Shown piece by piece: positions 1 to 11,231 of a stretch of DNA of 64,000 nucleotides (positions within the stretch are counted from its first letter, which is position 1; each line of letters begins with the position of its first letter). The position numbers were made by a program, and so were the translations under genes. This DNA is from Adiantum capillus-veneris (lineage: Eukaryota > Streptophyta > Polypodiopsida > Polypodiales > Pteridaceae): assembly GCA_014529385.2 (NCBI GenBank), contig CM043952.1, positions 64,878,370-64,942,369 of the forward strand. Direction: 5' to 3'. The notes beneath the pieces are model-generated. The model did not search any database and was not told where the DNA came from. It worked only from the letters and a program-made list of their open reading frames with translations.

Positions 1-550
1 CATCTTCAATCGGCATTCAAGGATAAGAAGCCAGAATGGAAAGCAGTCACAGGTTTGGTTTGGAGATCAGTCTCCAAGGGGGAGATTGTTAAGTATGGAG
101 CCTGATTTACCCTTGTAATTTTCTGTGGTAAAAGCGCACATTTGTAAGGCCCCCATTATGAGGAGAAGCCATCCTGCGTGAAGGAAAATCACTCACCGGA
201 AACCAAAATTTTCACGGACAAGAATCAGGGGCAACTTTAGAGGCCTCGGGGATGGAGGCCCCCGAGACTTTTTTTTTCTCCAGAATATTCCTTTTTGCCG
301 GAATATTATGGCCGGACGGCAGCCAGAAAGTGGTCGAAAAACAACCGGTCGGTTGGCCGGTGGCCGGTAGTCAATGGCCGATGGCCGGTGGTTGGAAGTC
401 AATGGCCGGTGGCCGGTGGCCGAATTCAAAAGCGGACTTGTCTTCTCAAGGGCGGCCACACATTGGCAGATTGGAAGGTCCGATTTGGACTTATTCGCAC
501 AAGGGCAGCTACACATGGCTGTTTCTCATAAGAGAGGGCAGCCCTTTTGG

Positions 551-561
551 CCTATAAAAGG
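551..561 (+). promoter_or_regulatory. LTR TATA box
   Basis: CCTATAAAAGG in the middle of the LTR. The same box occurs at the matching place in the related LTR (about 18053-18064), so it is the likely core promoter of this family. Confidence 0.6.
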
Positions 562-759
562 AGGCCATTTCTACACACATTTCATAGTGTGAAGTTGATG
601 CAACAAGGTGAGTGTGAGGTGGTGAGAGTGAAGCAAGGCGGGAGCTCTATCAAGGGTTTAATCCCTTTGTAAACTACTTCTTCTTTTGAAGTGCTAAAGC
701 CATTGAGTGGCTGCTTTCCCGTGGACGTAGCCCACATTGGGTGAACCACGTATATCGTG

Positions 760-763
<4 letters not shown>

Positions 764-797
<34 letters not shown>
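764..797. repeat. (CT)n microsatellite inside the LTR
   Basis: About 17 uninterrupted CT units near the 3' end of the LTR. The related LTR at 17654 lacks this tract, so it expanded in one copy. Confidence 0.95.
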
Positions 798-800
<3 letters not shown>

Positions 801-885
801 CTATAATCTCTTGTGTGTGAAATCTATCTCTCTCCATTAAGTAATCTACTCAAAAATCTATTTAGCTACGTCTTATTTTCTAACA

Positions 886-2158
886 ATATGTGTATGGTAA
901 CACATGTACCTTGAGAAGAGAACTTCAACATACTAGTTTAGCGAGAGCACTATTAAATGAATTTGTGGATAACAACTCTGAGAAGATGCCACATAGAAGT
1001 AGAATACTACTAGATGGCTCAAGAGAGACTCAATTAGGGATTCCATTGTACAAACAAGTTGACATTTTAAGCAAAATCAACACAATACTGGACCAAATGG
1101 GCTATGAGAAGAGGTTATCTCAATCTTCTTTCGGTAGAATTTGGAACAAAGAGTATCCACATGTCACTTTAACAAAGACATGTAAGTTCTCTAAGTGCAA
1201 TGTCTGTAGTTCAATCAAGGCAAGGCTAGAAGCTAAACCTTCTCTTCAAGAGAGAGCTCTTCTCTTGAGAGAAAGAGAAGTTCACATGGCACAAGAGAAG
1301 AGTTGTAGGCACTTATATTATGCATGGTGCACATATTCAAAAACTCAACCACAAAAGTATGTTGGTATAATCCATGATAAGATGGATCAAAAGAAGACTG
1401 CCATTCCTAGATTACACATTGTTCTTAAGGGTGTGGATTCATGATACAATTTGCAGGTGGCTTTGATAGGTATGATCACTCATGGCCATGGAGAAGGTCA
1501 TTATGGTCACTTTGTATTGAATGGTTTTTGGCCAACTGATCCAAATCATTCTATTGGCTCAATTGATAATTGTTTACATAACTTAGAGAGGATAGATAAG
1601 AATACTCTTGGTGATTTGACAACAAATGGACTACGAAGGAGTAGTATCTCTCTACTACATGCTTTGAACTCAAGGGATGCTTTAGACCACCACAACTTCA
1701 GTGATGGAAAAGATTCCATCGTGCAACCATCAGAAGCTACAAAAGCGGAATCGGGGTCAACCTTTTGCAAGTTGCCAAAGAACTTGTTACTACAATTGGA
1801 TAATTGTGCAGGGAAAAACAAAAAATGATACTTATTTGCCTATTTGTCAATGCTTGTTGCAAGGGGTGTTTTCAAAACCATCAAACTAGGATTTTTGATG
1901 GTTGGACATACACATGAGGACATAGATGCCATGTTCAATAAGTTTTCAAAGAAATTGAGAGTTACAAAAACATATACTTTGCCACAGTTGATGGATACAT
2001 TACGCAATAGCTCCTTTTCATCTCCGGCCCCATTTTTGCTTGAAAAGGTCCCCGATTTCAAGCAATATTGTGATGGACAAGACATACTTGTTGGACATTC
2101 CAAACCACTTCAATTTAGTTTTTTTATGCAAGATGAGACACCAATGATGCAATATAAG
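886..2158 (+). pseudogene. DUF7869-type protein, 5' part of interrupted pseudogene
   Basis: Three ORF pieces (890-1444, 1451-1828, 1844-2158) read as one protein. Recognisable stretches are a Cys-containing segment (KTCKFSKCNVCSS), ITHGHGEGHYGH, LLLQLDNCAGKN, and MVGHTHEDIDAMF near 1900. I know this arrangement from DUF7869-type proteins, a family of unknown function that I suspect derives from a transposase because of its spaced acidic residues. The frame shifts near 1445. A TGA at 1826-1828 sits where the family usually has Arg, which fits CGA to TGA decay. The N-terminus is lost to the LTR ending at 885. The 3' side is interrupted at 2158 by a Copia insertion and resumes at 7712. Naming is from memory of the family and is moderately sure. 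Confidence 0.6.
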
Positions 2159-2350
2159 TGAAGGAGTACGAGCGGAAGTGCGACGCGAGAGAGAGTGCGA
2201 GAAGAAGAGCACGATGATATGGTGAACTCGCTCTACTGTAATGTGTAGAGCATAGTGAGTTCTTATTAGGTTTTTACAAAAGAATATGTGTACATACCTG
2301 GCAGCCCGCCCACTTACCTGGGCGACCACATTGGGCTTTATACCCCAACA
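2159..2350 (-). repeat. 3' LTR of the Copia element
   Basis: 192 bp, TGAAGGAG to CCCCAACA on the plus strand, matching 7520-7711 along its whole length with about ten substitutions and no length change. Confidence 0.95.
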
Positions 2351-2362
2351 ACCTCCCACTTA
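2351..2362 (-). other. Polypurine tract
   Basis: Minus strand TAAGTGGGAGGT immediately next to the 3' LTR, the expected priming site for plus-strand DNA synthesis. Confidence 0.8.
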
Positions 2363-2454
2363 AAGTCCAATGTGGTACTTTAAGTGTGAGAGAAGCTACT
2401 ATACAAGCTAATATACAAGAGATGTAGAGAAGTGATGTACTACCCTACACCTAA

Positions 2455-2904
2455 CTACTTGCGAAAATGCGCAAAGCTCTCTGAGGTAAGTCCTTTTGTA
2501 AGTAGATCAGCAGGATTTTCTGTGGTGTGAACTTTGACAAGATGACGTTGCTTATCCTCAAGCATTTCCCTGATGAAATGATACTTCACATCCACATGCT
2601 TTGTCTTTGAGTGATAAACTGGATTGCGATCCAATTGTATAGCACTTTGACTATCACAATATAACACAAGCATCTCTTCTTTGATTCCCAAATCTGTTAC
2701 TAGTCGATTAAGCCAAATTGATTATTTGCATGCCTCTGATGCTGCAACATATTCAACCTCTGTAGTAGACTAAGTAACTCAATCTTGTAATCTAGAACGC
2801 CATGATACTGCTCCACCAGCCAATGTAAAGACATACCCTGACGTAGACCTTTGGTTGTCTAAGTCACCTGCATAATCTGAGTCTGTAAAACCCTTTACAC
2901 TTAG
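2455..2904 (-). pseudogene. Copia RNase H domain (broken)
   Basis: C-terminal end of the Copia polyprotein. STTEVEYVAASEA and LYCDSQSAIQL, followed by SKTKHVDVKYHFIRE and NPADLLTKGL, are typical of Copia RNase H. It is in the same frame as the upstream RT but interrupted by several stops (TGA, TAG and TAA between about 2710 and 2790), so it cannot be made as one product. Confidence 0.85.
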
Positions 2905-4467
2905 CTACTGACTCCCATAGCATATACGCATAATCTTTGTAGCTTTCAGGTATCTCAATATTCCTTTCACTGCCTCCCAATGTTTCTTGCCTGGGTTTGA
3001 CATGTATCGACTTACTACTCCCACTGCAAATGCAATGTCTGGGCGAGTATCAATCATTGCATACATCAAACTACCCACTGCAGACGCATATGGAATATTA
3101 TCCATTTCAACCTGTTCTTCCTCAGACACAGGACAATCTTGTTTGCTAAGTTTCACATATAGTGGCAATGGAACACTCAATGCCTTTCCCTTCTCCATAT
3201 TGAAACGTTGCAAAACCTTGTCAATATACTCTGTTTGAGATAACCAAATCAACTTCTTTGATCTATCTCTCTCAATGTGCATACCAAGTATATGACTTGC
3301 CTCACCCATGTCTTTCATGTCAAACGATTTTTCCATCTTTGACTTCAAAGCTGAAATTTCTTCCAAGTGCTTGCCAGCAATCAACATGTCATCCACATAC
3401 AAAATAAGGATCAGCCAACTGCCATCCTTAGCCTTCTTTGTATATAGACAGTGATCGAACTCACTACGTTTGTAGCCTTGAGAAAGCATAAACTTGTGGA
3501 ATTTATGGTACCATGCCCTCGGTGATTGTTTTAAGCCATAAAGACTCTTTAACAACTGGCATACCCAATCTTCCTTGCCTTTCTCAACAAACCCTTCTGG
3601 CTGCTGCATGTAAATTTCCACATCTAAATCACCATGCAAGAACGTTGTCTTGACATCCATTTGGTGCAACACCAAATCTAATATGGCAACCAATGCAAGA
3701 AAGCATCTCAATGTAGTCATCTTGACCACCGGAGAGAAGACTTCATCAAAGTCAATGCCTTGTTCTTGCTTAAAGCCCTTGGAGACAAGCCTTGCTTTGT
3801 ACTTTGGCTGACTATCATGAGCGGTGATCTTATACCTGTAAACCCATTTACAAGGTAGAGCCTTTTTGCCCTGTGGTAATTTAACTAGCTTCCATGTCTT
3901 GTTTTTATGCAGAGCTGTCATCTCTGACTGCATTGCCAATTGCCAATTCCCGGAGTCCTTCATTTGCACTGCTTCCTTGTAACATGAAGGCTCATTGCAA
4001 TCAGTCAACATGACATAGTTCATATATGGAACAAACCTATCAGGAGGTCGCGTGACACGTCTAGATCTACGCACAATAGGTGGCTCAGGCTCAGCCACAA
4101 CCTGTGGTTCCAATCTATCATGTCCTTGCTCCTCTTGAGCCCTGACATTTTGTCTTGCACGTGCAGGTCCATCTTCTTGGAAGACAACTCTTCTAATCTC
4201 CTCAACCCTCTCTGGTTTAGAATGATATTTGGATTCATTAAAGTGAACATCATTGCTACGGACAACCTTTCTGGATTCGGGATTCCAAAGTCTGTACCCC
4301 ATCTCACCAGAATTACCATAGCCTAGAAAGATGCACTTTCTACTCTTTGGCTCAAGTTTGTTCCTAAATTCCTTTGGAACGTGAGTATATGCCTCACAAC
4401 CAAAGACTTTGAGATGCTTGTATGAGGGCATTTTGCTTGACCATACCATCTCTGGCACTGAATCCTT
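2905..4467 (-). pseudogene. Copia integrase C-terminus and reverse transcriptase
   Basis: Starts with the integrase C-terminal region (KVFGCEAYTHVP, RKCIFLGYG) and runs into the RT: WVYRYKITAHD, KARLVSKGFKQEQGIDF, FSPVVKMTTLR, the QMDVKTTFLHGDL block, and the catalytic YVDDMLIAG. It is bounded by in-frame TAG codons at 4468-4470 upstream and 2905-2907 downstream, both in the common polyprotein frame. The RT core looks intact between the stops. RT copies the element RNA into DNA in the virus-like particle. Confidence 0.9.
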
Positions 4468-5100
4468 CTACAAAACCTTGCTAGGAGATCTATTTACAAG
4501 ATGAACAGTTGTTGATACAGCTTCAGCCCAAAACCCATTTGGCAGATGTGCATTAGACAACATACTTCTGACCTTCTCTTGTATGGTCCTATTCATCCTC
4601 TCAGCAACACCATTTTGAGGAGGATTGTAAGGAGCAATAAGTTCACGTTTTATACCTTTTGACTCACAAAAGTCCTGAAAGGCCTTTGAAACATACTCTC
4701 CACCATTGTCAGTGCGTAAGCATTTAAGCTTCTTGCCACTCTGATTCTCCACAAGTGTCACAAACGTTTTGAAAACACTAAACGCTTCATCCTTGTGCTT
4801 GAGAAAGTAAACCCATACTTTCCTCGAGTAATCATCTATAAATGTCATAAAGTAAGAAGCTCCCCCTAGAGATAGGTTAGGCATAGGTCCACACAAATCA
4901 CTATGAACAAGTGCCAACTGTGTATCTCTTCTACTGCTTCTATGCTTATGTGGCTGCTGTGTTTGCTTACCATACAGACAATGTTCACAGAATTCAAAAT
5001 CATTAAATGAAAAGCCAGGCAAATAACCAGAACGAGAAAATATTTCCATTCCCTTCTTGGACATATGTCCTAACCGGCTATGCCACAAAGAAACGTTCGG
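4468..5100 (-). pseudogene. Copia integrase (zinc-binding and catalytic core)
   Basis: HSRLGHMSKKGMEIF with a following CEHCLYGK gives the HHCC zinc-binding region. The core carries LVHSDLCGPM, FIDDYSRKVWVYFLK, LRTDNGGEY and PPQNGVAERMNRT, supplying the DDE residues. It stays in frame with gag upstream but is separated from it by the TAG at 5101-5103. Integrase inserts the element DNA into the chromosome. Confidence 0.9.
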
Positions 5101-6420
5101 CTACTCGGTTACATTGATTACATTTTTAGAGACATTTGATACATAAATCATGTAAAGTCCTCCAGACTTTACTCCATGTGCTACTGTCATAGAACCCTTG
5201 GATATCTTCCACATGTTCTGTCCAAAAGTGGTGACGTAGCCAGCATCATCAAGTAAACCTGTGCTGATCCAGTTCTTTGTAATTGCGGGAACATGTCTCA
5301 CATTCTTCAGTGTGAAAGAAGAGCCATTCTGAAACTTCAATTGAACATCTCCAACACCTAAGATCTCACATGTCTGCCCATTGCCTAGCCGAACATGATC
5401 TTTAGTGGTCACATAAGAGGTAAAGCACTCCTTGTTTGGAGACACATGAAGTGATGCCCCTGAGTCTATAATCCAGTCACTCAGTGCATTTCCATCAAAT
5501 GCTGTAAGAAGAGCTGAGTCCATTGTATTCTTCAAGAAGTAGATGTCTCCTGACACTAGACTGTCATCCTCTGCAACAGTGTTCGTCACATTTATTTCTT
5601 GAATCTTCATTGAGGACTTGTTCTTCTCACCATGGTCTTCAACTTTCTCTTTGCCTTTTTCTGCTTTCCATTCTCTGCAGTCTCTTTTCATGTGACCCTT
5701 CTTGCCACAATGGTAGCATTCTGTGTCACTCTTGCCTCTAGCACTGCGGGACTTGCTACGAGACTGATTCCTCTTTCGACCTTTGTAATTTTCTTTGGTC
5801 CTTCCCCTGACAACTAAGGCTGTTCCTTTGCCTTTGTCCATTGTCTTTATATTGGTTTCTTCAGTAAGCAGACTTCCTTCTACACCTGCTATGTTCAAAC
5901 CATCTGGAGGTGCAGAATTACTCAAAGCTGTGCGAAAAGTGTCCCAACTTTCCGGCAATGTGATCAATAGGAACATAGCTCTATCAGGTTCATCAAACTT
6001 GACACCTTGAGCTGACAACTGACTGTAGATTGTGTTGAATTCATTCAGATGATTGGACATATGTGTCGCTTCTTTCATCTTCAAGTCAACAAGCTTCTTA
6101 AGCCAGTATACCTGTGAAGCTGCACTCTGCTTCTCATAAAGATCACTCAGCTTTAACCATGCTTGATAAGCCGACATCTCGTCTGCTACATTGAAGTAAA
6201 CGCTTTCTGCCAAAGTCAGCATAATGGTAGAAAGTGCCAATTCATCCATTTCGCTCCATTCATCTTCGTCCATATCTTTTGGTTTTATCCCCTTGAGCTT
6301 TATAGGTTTTATCTGCTTCTTTTGTACCAGCACGTGCCAAATCTGCTTCTTCCACAATGGGAAATTGGTTCCATCCAGCTTCTTGATATTGTAAAGAGCA
6401 GTGTCCTGTGATCCAGCCAT
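5101..6420 (-). pseudogene. Copia gag and protease
   Basis: A 439-residue open stretch from a clear start at 6420 (MAGSQDTALYNIKKLDGTNF). The gag part has the usual Copia UBN2-like region (WLKLSDLYEKQSAASQVYWL), then a basic segment and a zinc knuckle CYHCGKKGHMKRDC. The protease follows with WIIDSGASLHVSP as its active site. Each domain looks intact, but a TAG at 5101-5103 ends the ORF before integrase. Gag packages element RNA; the protease processes the polyprotein. Confidence 0.9.
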
Positions 6421-7505
6421 AGCTACGCTTCACAGTAGTTTACTTTCCTGGGAAAAATTCGGCAGAGTTTCCCCTGTAAATTGACCTCTGAACCAATATC
6501 AACCTATCAAATGAACCAAGAAAGCTTCAGATTCTGCAGAAATTTTGGCAGAGTCTCCTTTGTAAAATGGCTCTAGTGTACTCAAAAAACAGACCAAAAA
6601 TTAGCTCAAAAAACACTGTCTCTCTGACACTGTAAGCTGCGGGTAAACCTGTCCTGCACCTGTACTGTCTCTCACTATCCTGTCACTGTCCTATAAGCAT
6701 AGACTGCGACAATGCCTCAACGGCAGTAAAGCAAAGATGCAATCCCAACTGTCTAACTCACAGTCAATACATCCTAGCTGCCTATCTAAGGGTGCTCGAG
6801 GGATCGCTCCAAGACCTGTATCACCGAAAGGATCTCAACATTCGAGAATCCCCCAGCTCAATAAAACCTCACTCGACCCTCAACAAAGGCTGCAGTAAAT
6901 CTGACAGTACATAGACTTCCCACAAAGTCATACATCCACAAATTTCCCACTGTATGTTGTAACCGCTGCGGCGGTTGTTTGCTGCGTGACTCACAGCCAG
7001 CAAACCCTCAACAGACATACATCATCTCTGACAATACATCCCATGTGGAAGTACCTGCAATGTCAGGATGAAATCTGGAATATCAAGCAGCAAACACAAG
7101 CTACCTGATGAACTAGTGGATGTCGCCTACAGTCTGTGTGTAGATGCGCCCGTGTCGTATGTGACATGCCTCCAAGAACTGTGAGCCGTCCTTCGATTTG
7201 TAGACAGCCACAAATCAACACTCTGGGAGTGTCGATATCCTCAGCACCTGCAGTCGTAGGCCAAAAATTCCAAATTTGCAGAGTCGGATCTGCACCCGCC
7301 GAGACCACGTAGTCGAAAATGGCCTGCGCAGACCTTTGTCGAAGCCGAACGGTGACCGAGATGACCTCAGAATGAAATTTTGAGCACACCAAGCCCTTCG
7401 GGCTTACCCACGAGATTTGGGGTCGTGTCTTCGCCTGTCGAATTTCACTCCAATCTGAGCTGGTGACTCTAGCCTCCTGCAGTGCTGCCCCGAGCCTCGA
7501 TCTGA
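6421..7505 (-). other. Untranslated leader of the Copia element
   Basis: About 1.1 kb between the primer binding site and the gag start. No ORF of note. It probably carries packaging and translation signals but nothing can be pinpointed. Confidence 0.6.
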
Positions 7506-7519
7506 GCTCTGATACCAGT
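7506..7519 (-). other. Primer binding site (initiator tRNA-Met type)
   Basis: Minus strand ACTGGTATCAGAGC directly after the 5' LTR. It contains TGGTATCAGAGC, complementary to the 3' end of plant initiator tRNA-Met. Confidence 0.9.
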
Positions 7520-7711
7520 TGAAGGAGTTCGAGCGGAAGTGCGACGCGAGAGAGAGTGAGAGAAGAAGAGCACGACGATATGGTGAAATCGCTCTACTAT
7601 AATGTGTAGAGATTAGTGATTTCTTATTAGGTTTTTACAAAAGAATGTGTGTACATACCTGGCGGCCCGCCCACTTACCTGGGCGACCACATTGGGCTTT
7701 ATACCCCAACA
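7520..7711 (-). repeat. 5' LTR of the Copia element
   Basis: 192 bp, paired with 2159-2350, ending CCCCAACA and followed by the target duplication ATAAG. Confidence 0.95.
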
Positions 7712-8423
7712 ATAAGGCACATATAGGTGTATCAAGTTGGAGTGGAATCATTCCCTTTGGAAAACAGACATAGAAGAAAATCCAATGTTTCCACATGGAG
7801 ATCCATCTTTGGTGCCAATGGCAGAATATGTCAAGGCTCATGAAGAAGTGATTTTAGGGTTGAATAATTATGTTAAGTTCTGAAAAAATCTAGGGAATGG
7901 TTCAAATGTGCCATGGTGTTGTAGACCTGTGATAGATTACTAGAGTAAGGTGATTGATGAGCTTGGAAAAGCAACCATATCATACTGAGGCTTGTATGAA
8001 AATTTTTGGCCAACAACTTAGGACTCTTGTCACCTACACTCCACTACAATGAGCTTACAACAAGGAGCAGAAAGATTCCTAGGCCTTGAAGAGTTGAATG
8101 CTCATTTTTGTGGTCCTCAATGAGATAGACAAAGGAAAAAGTTTGACCCTATGTCTGATGTGCACCAAGGTGACTTTGTTATGCTAGCTCCAAGTGACAT
8201 GGAAATATATCCAGTTTGGCTCGCAATGGCTTTATCAAACATGTAAACGAGCCTACATCACCAAACTACAAAAGAAAATTGATTCAATATTGGGCACCAT
8301 GTGCAAGAAAGAGTGGGATGATGGATACTCAAGCTTACACTAATTGCTGGAAGGGATTTTGGGCTATCAACTGCAAGGACCGACAAGTGTGGGAAATGGT
8401 AGATGCAATTATTTGGTCATAAA
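7712..8423 (+). pseudogene. DUF7869-type protein, 3' part of interrupted pseudogene
   Basis: Continues the gene broken at 2158. Readable pieces are KLEWNHSLWKTDIEENPMF near 7733, MAEYVKAHEEVILGLNNYVK near 7819, and in another frame IQYWAPCARK, TNCWKGFWAINC and WEMVDAIIWS (about 8290-8420). At least two frame changes and several stops show it is dead. The match of tone and position with the upstream part, plus the clean target duplication, supports one original gene. Confidence 0.5.
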
Positions 8424-9007
8424 GACCCAATAAAGAAGGACCATTTTGTAGAATTAAGATTCCAGAAAGGAATGCTCTATAAGCTAAATCAAGTCTTGCT
8501 CATTCACATCAACCATGCTTGGATCAAAATTTGGATATGGCATCAAAGTTGAAGTAGATTATGTGGAGCTTCTATTGTGACTATAAGAGTCAATTTTGCA
8601 AACAAGATCTCTAGCTGTATCAACCTTTCTTTCTTTTCTTTAATTAAGGGAGTTTCTTCAAGTTCATGCTTTGTTCTCCTCTTGACTTTTGGTGTTTATC
8701 AACACCACATCCCAATAAGATTTTCACTCTATCTTATCAACAAGTTTGTCTCCTTTTTTCCCACTTTAAGTTGGAAATTCCCAAATTACATGAATTTGGT
8801 CAATTTGGAGATTCCCCTAATGTGGGATTTCTACCATAATACCTATTATGGTCTTTTGTCCAATGTTGGTAAATAGTGCATAAGTGAGGCATCCTTTCTA
8901 CTCTCCTCAACTCCTTTTTGTTTGGAGTCACCTACTCTCCCAAGATAATTGTCCTCATCAAGAAGTTCTATCTACAAAAAAACTCTTATTTTTTATGTGC
9001 CAACAAG
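8424..9007. other. No gene seen
   Basis: AT-rich sequence between the DUF7869 relic and the next minus-strand gene. A short plus-strand ORF (8577-8876) has no coding character that I trust. Confidence 0.5.
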
Positions 9008-10136
9008 TCAAAATTTTGTTAAAAAGTGACTTAGTTTGAGTGGATATACCTTCTGCATTTCATCCTCTTTGAGGACTCTTTCTTGTAGAAGATTACATGA
9101 GCCAACTCTTTCACCTATGTCAGCATCCTCATCCCTCTCCTTTAACTTAAAATCCCTACCAAAATTCTCTACACCAAGCTCAACCAGTCTATCCTCCAAA
9201 TCCTCATCTTTGAGGGTTGATTTTTCTTCCTCTACTCTTTGCAAGCACAAAGCTAGTGCATCAAGAGCAGGAAGGAAAGCCTAGTTAGAGGTATGCAATC
9301 AAGGGCCAAAAACTTCTCCTTTGACTCTCCTTCTATGTCAATAAAGTCTTTTGACACCTCTGAAGCTTCTGATATAGCTGCAAGACAGTAGTCCTCTCTA
9401 ATGTTACGTAGGGTCTGTATATGATGGATAGGGATAAAATATTTATCATTGATGTGGTAGAAGGGAAGGTTTGGTATAGTGAGAGAGGTCTCAAAAACTT
9501 CAACCTACTCTATGGGCTCATCAATTACTGTGCTAGCCCTAAACTGAGCAACATCAAGATTGGCACTTTCCTCTTCCTCAACTTTTAAATCAATTTTCTC
9601 TTCTAATATTTCAATTGTCTCAAGTTTTGAGACTATGGAAACATTGCAAATTGCTTGATCTTTGTCTATATCTTCATCTGCTGCTTGGTCTTTCCCGTGC
9701 CCTTCAAATTTGAGCCACAAGAAAAGGATGAAAGAAAGTGCCTTTGGGACAAGATTACAACGCTTGATATCGATAGGACAATACAAAGGAGTCAAAGAAG
9801 GAGAAGAAGACTTTCTCTTGAGAGTTCCCAGTTTCCTTGTGACCTTTCCCTTGTCAGCTGAGTTATCTATGAAATCTTTGGCACGCAAATATTCTTTGCC
9901 CTCTTGTACATAGGACTTGCCTTGGGTTCTTCCTTCAAACTCCAGCAAATCCTTTGATAAATAGTCCTTAAGCCTCTCTACCACATCTTTGTAAGGAAAA
10001 ATTGAGGATTAAATATATCAACTGCTTCATTGTATACACCAATGTCACCCCCATTTTCAACAATTGCACTAAGAAGCAAGTCACTAGGACTTTCATCAGC
10101 TAACTCCACTTTGCCAATCTGTTTTTTAGAAGACAT
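9008..10136 (-). pseudogene. Unrecognised gene W, divergent from the H3/Ulp1 gene
   Basis: Reading starts at 10136 (MSSKKQIGKVELADESPSD). After a frame change near 10000 it continues through DVVERLKDYLSKDLLEF and a Lys/Ser-rich segment, then an acidic Glu-rich stretch (about 9500-9620). A TAG at 9505-9507 is followed in frame by IPNLPFYHINDKYFIPIHHI. A last segment in a third frame is strongly charged and probably a coiled coil (LQRVEEEKSTLKDEDLEDR), with a stop at 9008. No domain is recognised. Two frame changes and one stop suggest decay, though short introns are not excluded. Its 5' end faces the H3/Ulp1 gene, and both point away from the palindromic promoter near 10665. Confidence 0.45.
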
Positions 10137-10615
10137 TCTTGAGGGTATAAGGGGTATGAGTGAAAATGGATATAGGTTTATAAGATTGGAGGCTTGAAGG
10201 GAAGAGGAAGGTGAGAATTATAGGAATTTATGAGAGGAATGCATAGAAATATATGGAAGGATTAATCTAAATGACACTCCAAGTGGTTGAACTCAAAAGA
10301 GGTTGAGGACACTCGGAAAGAGGAATGTAGAAGGTGAAGAGGAGAGGAATGTAGAAGATGAGGAGGATTGAAGGCGAGGGTGGTTTAAAAATATCGAACG
10401 ACACGATAAGTGAGCTAGAAACGTTAAGGAGGGCCTCTATTCACTCTGTTTGGTTGAAAATGGAAGATCGTACAAGGTCTCTAGGCAATACCAAATGGCA
10501 TGATAAGGGTGTTAGACGATTCACGGAAGGCCTCAAATTGCTCTCGTTGGTTGCAGAGAAGCAGTGAAAGTTGGCAAAATTTTTCAAAAATCTCATGAAA
10601 GAATTAGGGAGTAGG

Positions 10616-10720
10616 TCTCTTCCCTTTATATAGGGTTGACCGTACAGATATGATTGTTGGGCCACGTGGACCAATCGAAAGTCAATACGTGGCAGGTCAC
10701 CTCTATATAAAGGGAGGCAC
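10616..10720. promoter_or_regulatory. Palindromic bidirectional promoter with G-box
   Basis: Two TATA boxes point away from each other: CCCTATATAAAGGGAAG on the minus strand (about 10619-10635) and CTCTATATAAAGGGAGG on the plus strand (about 10701-10717). Their flanks are inverted copies (GGTTGACC against GGTCACCT). The centre holds CCACGTGG with the G-box CACGTG at 10663-10668, next to an ACCAAT motif. The pair would serve gene W leftward and the H3/Ulp1 gene rightward, with leaders of several hundred bases. The function is inferred from layout. Confidence 0.55.
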
Positions 10721-10933
10721 CGACCATTTTAACTTTTTTCCAAGGTTAACTCATTTTTTCCCACATCCTTTCTCATCGCTTCTAGTCACTTTTAGCACCA
10801 AACGGAGCAATTTCCGACATAGCCACTTGCTTGTTTATTGCTTATTCGCACCGTTTGGTTATCTCAAAATCCACCCGACTATCTCATAGTCCTCAACTGT
10901 ACGGAGCATCGTGGCTTCCTTCTAGTTCCACCA

Positions 10934-11231
10934 AGCCTTGCCCTCACTCTATTTGGTAGCATCTCAAACTCACAAGCAACCCACAAGGCATCAATAATCG
11001 CTCGACCACGGAGCGACCTGGCTGCCTTCAAATTTCTTCAAGCCTTGCCCTCGTGCTATTTGGTAGCATCTCAAACTCACAAGAAACCCACAAGGAATCA
11101 ATAACCGCTCGACCATACGGAGCAACCTGGCTACCTTCAGATTTATTCAAGCCTTGCCCTTGCGCTGTTTGGTAGCATCTCTAACTCATCTTGAAGTTTC
11201 CAAGCAACCCACAAGGCACCAATAACCCCTT
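10934..11231. repeat. Tandem repeat of about 108 bp, nearly three copies
   Basis: AAGCCTTGCCCT recurs at about 10934, 11039 and 11149. Each time it is followed by TTTGGTAGCATCTC, AACTCA and ACCCACAAGG, then CCGCTCGACCA in the complete units. The repeat lies between the palindromic promoter and the start of the H3-like ORF and could be leader sequence or regulatory DNA. Confidence 0.75.

Larger units (their letters stand above)
1..885 (+). mobile_element. 3' end of a Copia-type LTR retrotransposon (internal tail, PPT and 3' LTR)
   Basis: Bases 1-86 are the last part of an internal region and end in a purine-rich tract (about 75-85). An LTR follows from 87 (TGTTAAGTATGG) to 885 (TTCTAACA), with the usual TG...CA ends. 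The LTR holds a TATA box (CCTATAAAAGG at about 551) and a CT microsatellite. A related LTR stands at 17654-18228 and is followed there by Copia gag-pol, which identifies the family. The 5' part of this element is off the left edge. The LTR end directly abuts a DUF7869-type gene, so the element seems to have inserted into that gene. Confidence 0.8.
2159..7711 (-). mobile_element. Full-length Copia (Ty1) LTR retrotransposon, inactive
   Basis: A 5,553-bp element with 192-bp LTRs at both ends, a 14-base primer binding site next to the right LTR, a polypurine tract next to the left LTR, and gag-protease-integrase-RT-RNase H in Copia order on the minus strand. ATAAG occurs directly before (2154-2158) and after (7712-7716) the element, a perfect 5-bp target duplication. 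I count about ten differences between the two LTRs (about 5%), so the insertion is not recent. The polyprotein has several in-frame stops. It lies inside the DUF7869-type gene. Confidence 0.95.

Noticed and set aside
193-592. Overlapping ORFs on both strands in the first LTR
   Set aside because: They arise from GGCCGGTGGCC-like repeats in the LTR and have no coding partner in the related LTR.
2455-6420. In-frame TAG codons in Copia pol as possible programmed readthrough
   Set aside because: TGA and TAA stops also occur in the same frame and RNase H is further broken, so ordinary decay explains them better.
7506-7519. tRNA gene suspected from tRNA-complementary bases
   Set aside because: Only the short primer-complementary stretch is present beside an LTR; there is no cloverleaf.
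9036-9284. Ser-rich plus-strand ORF
   Set aside because: Shadow of the charged C-terminus of gene W on the minus strand.
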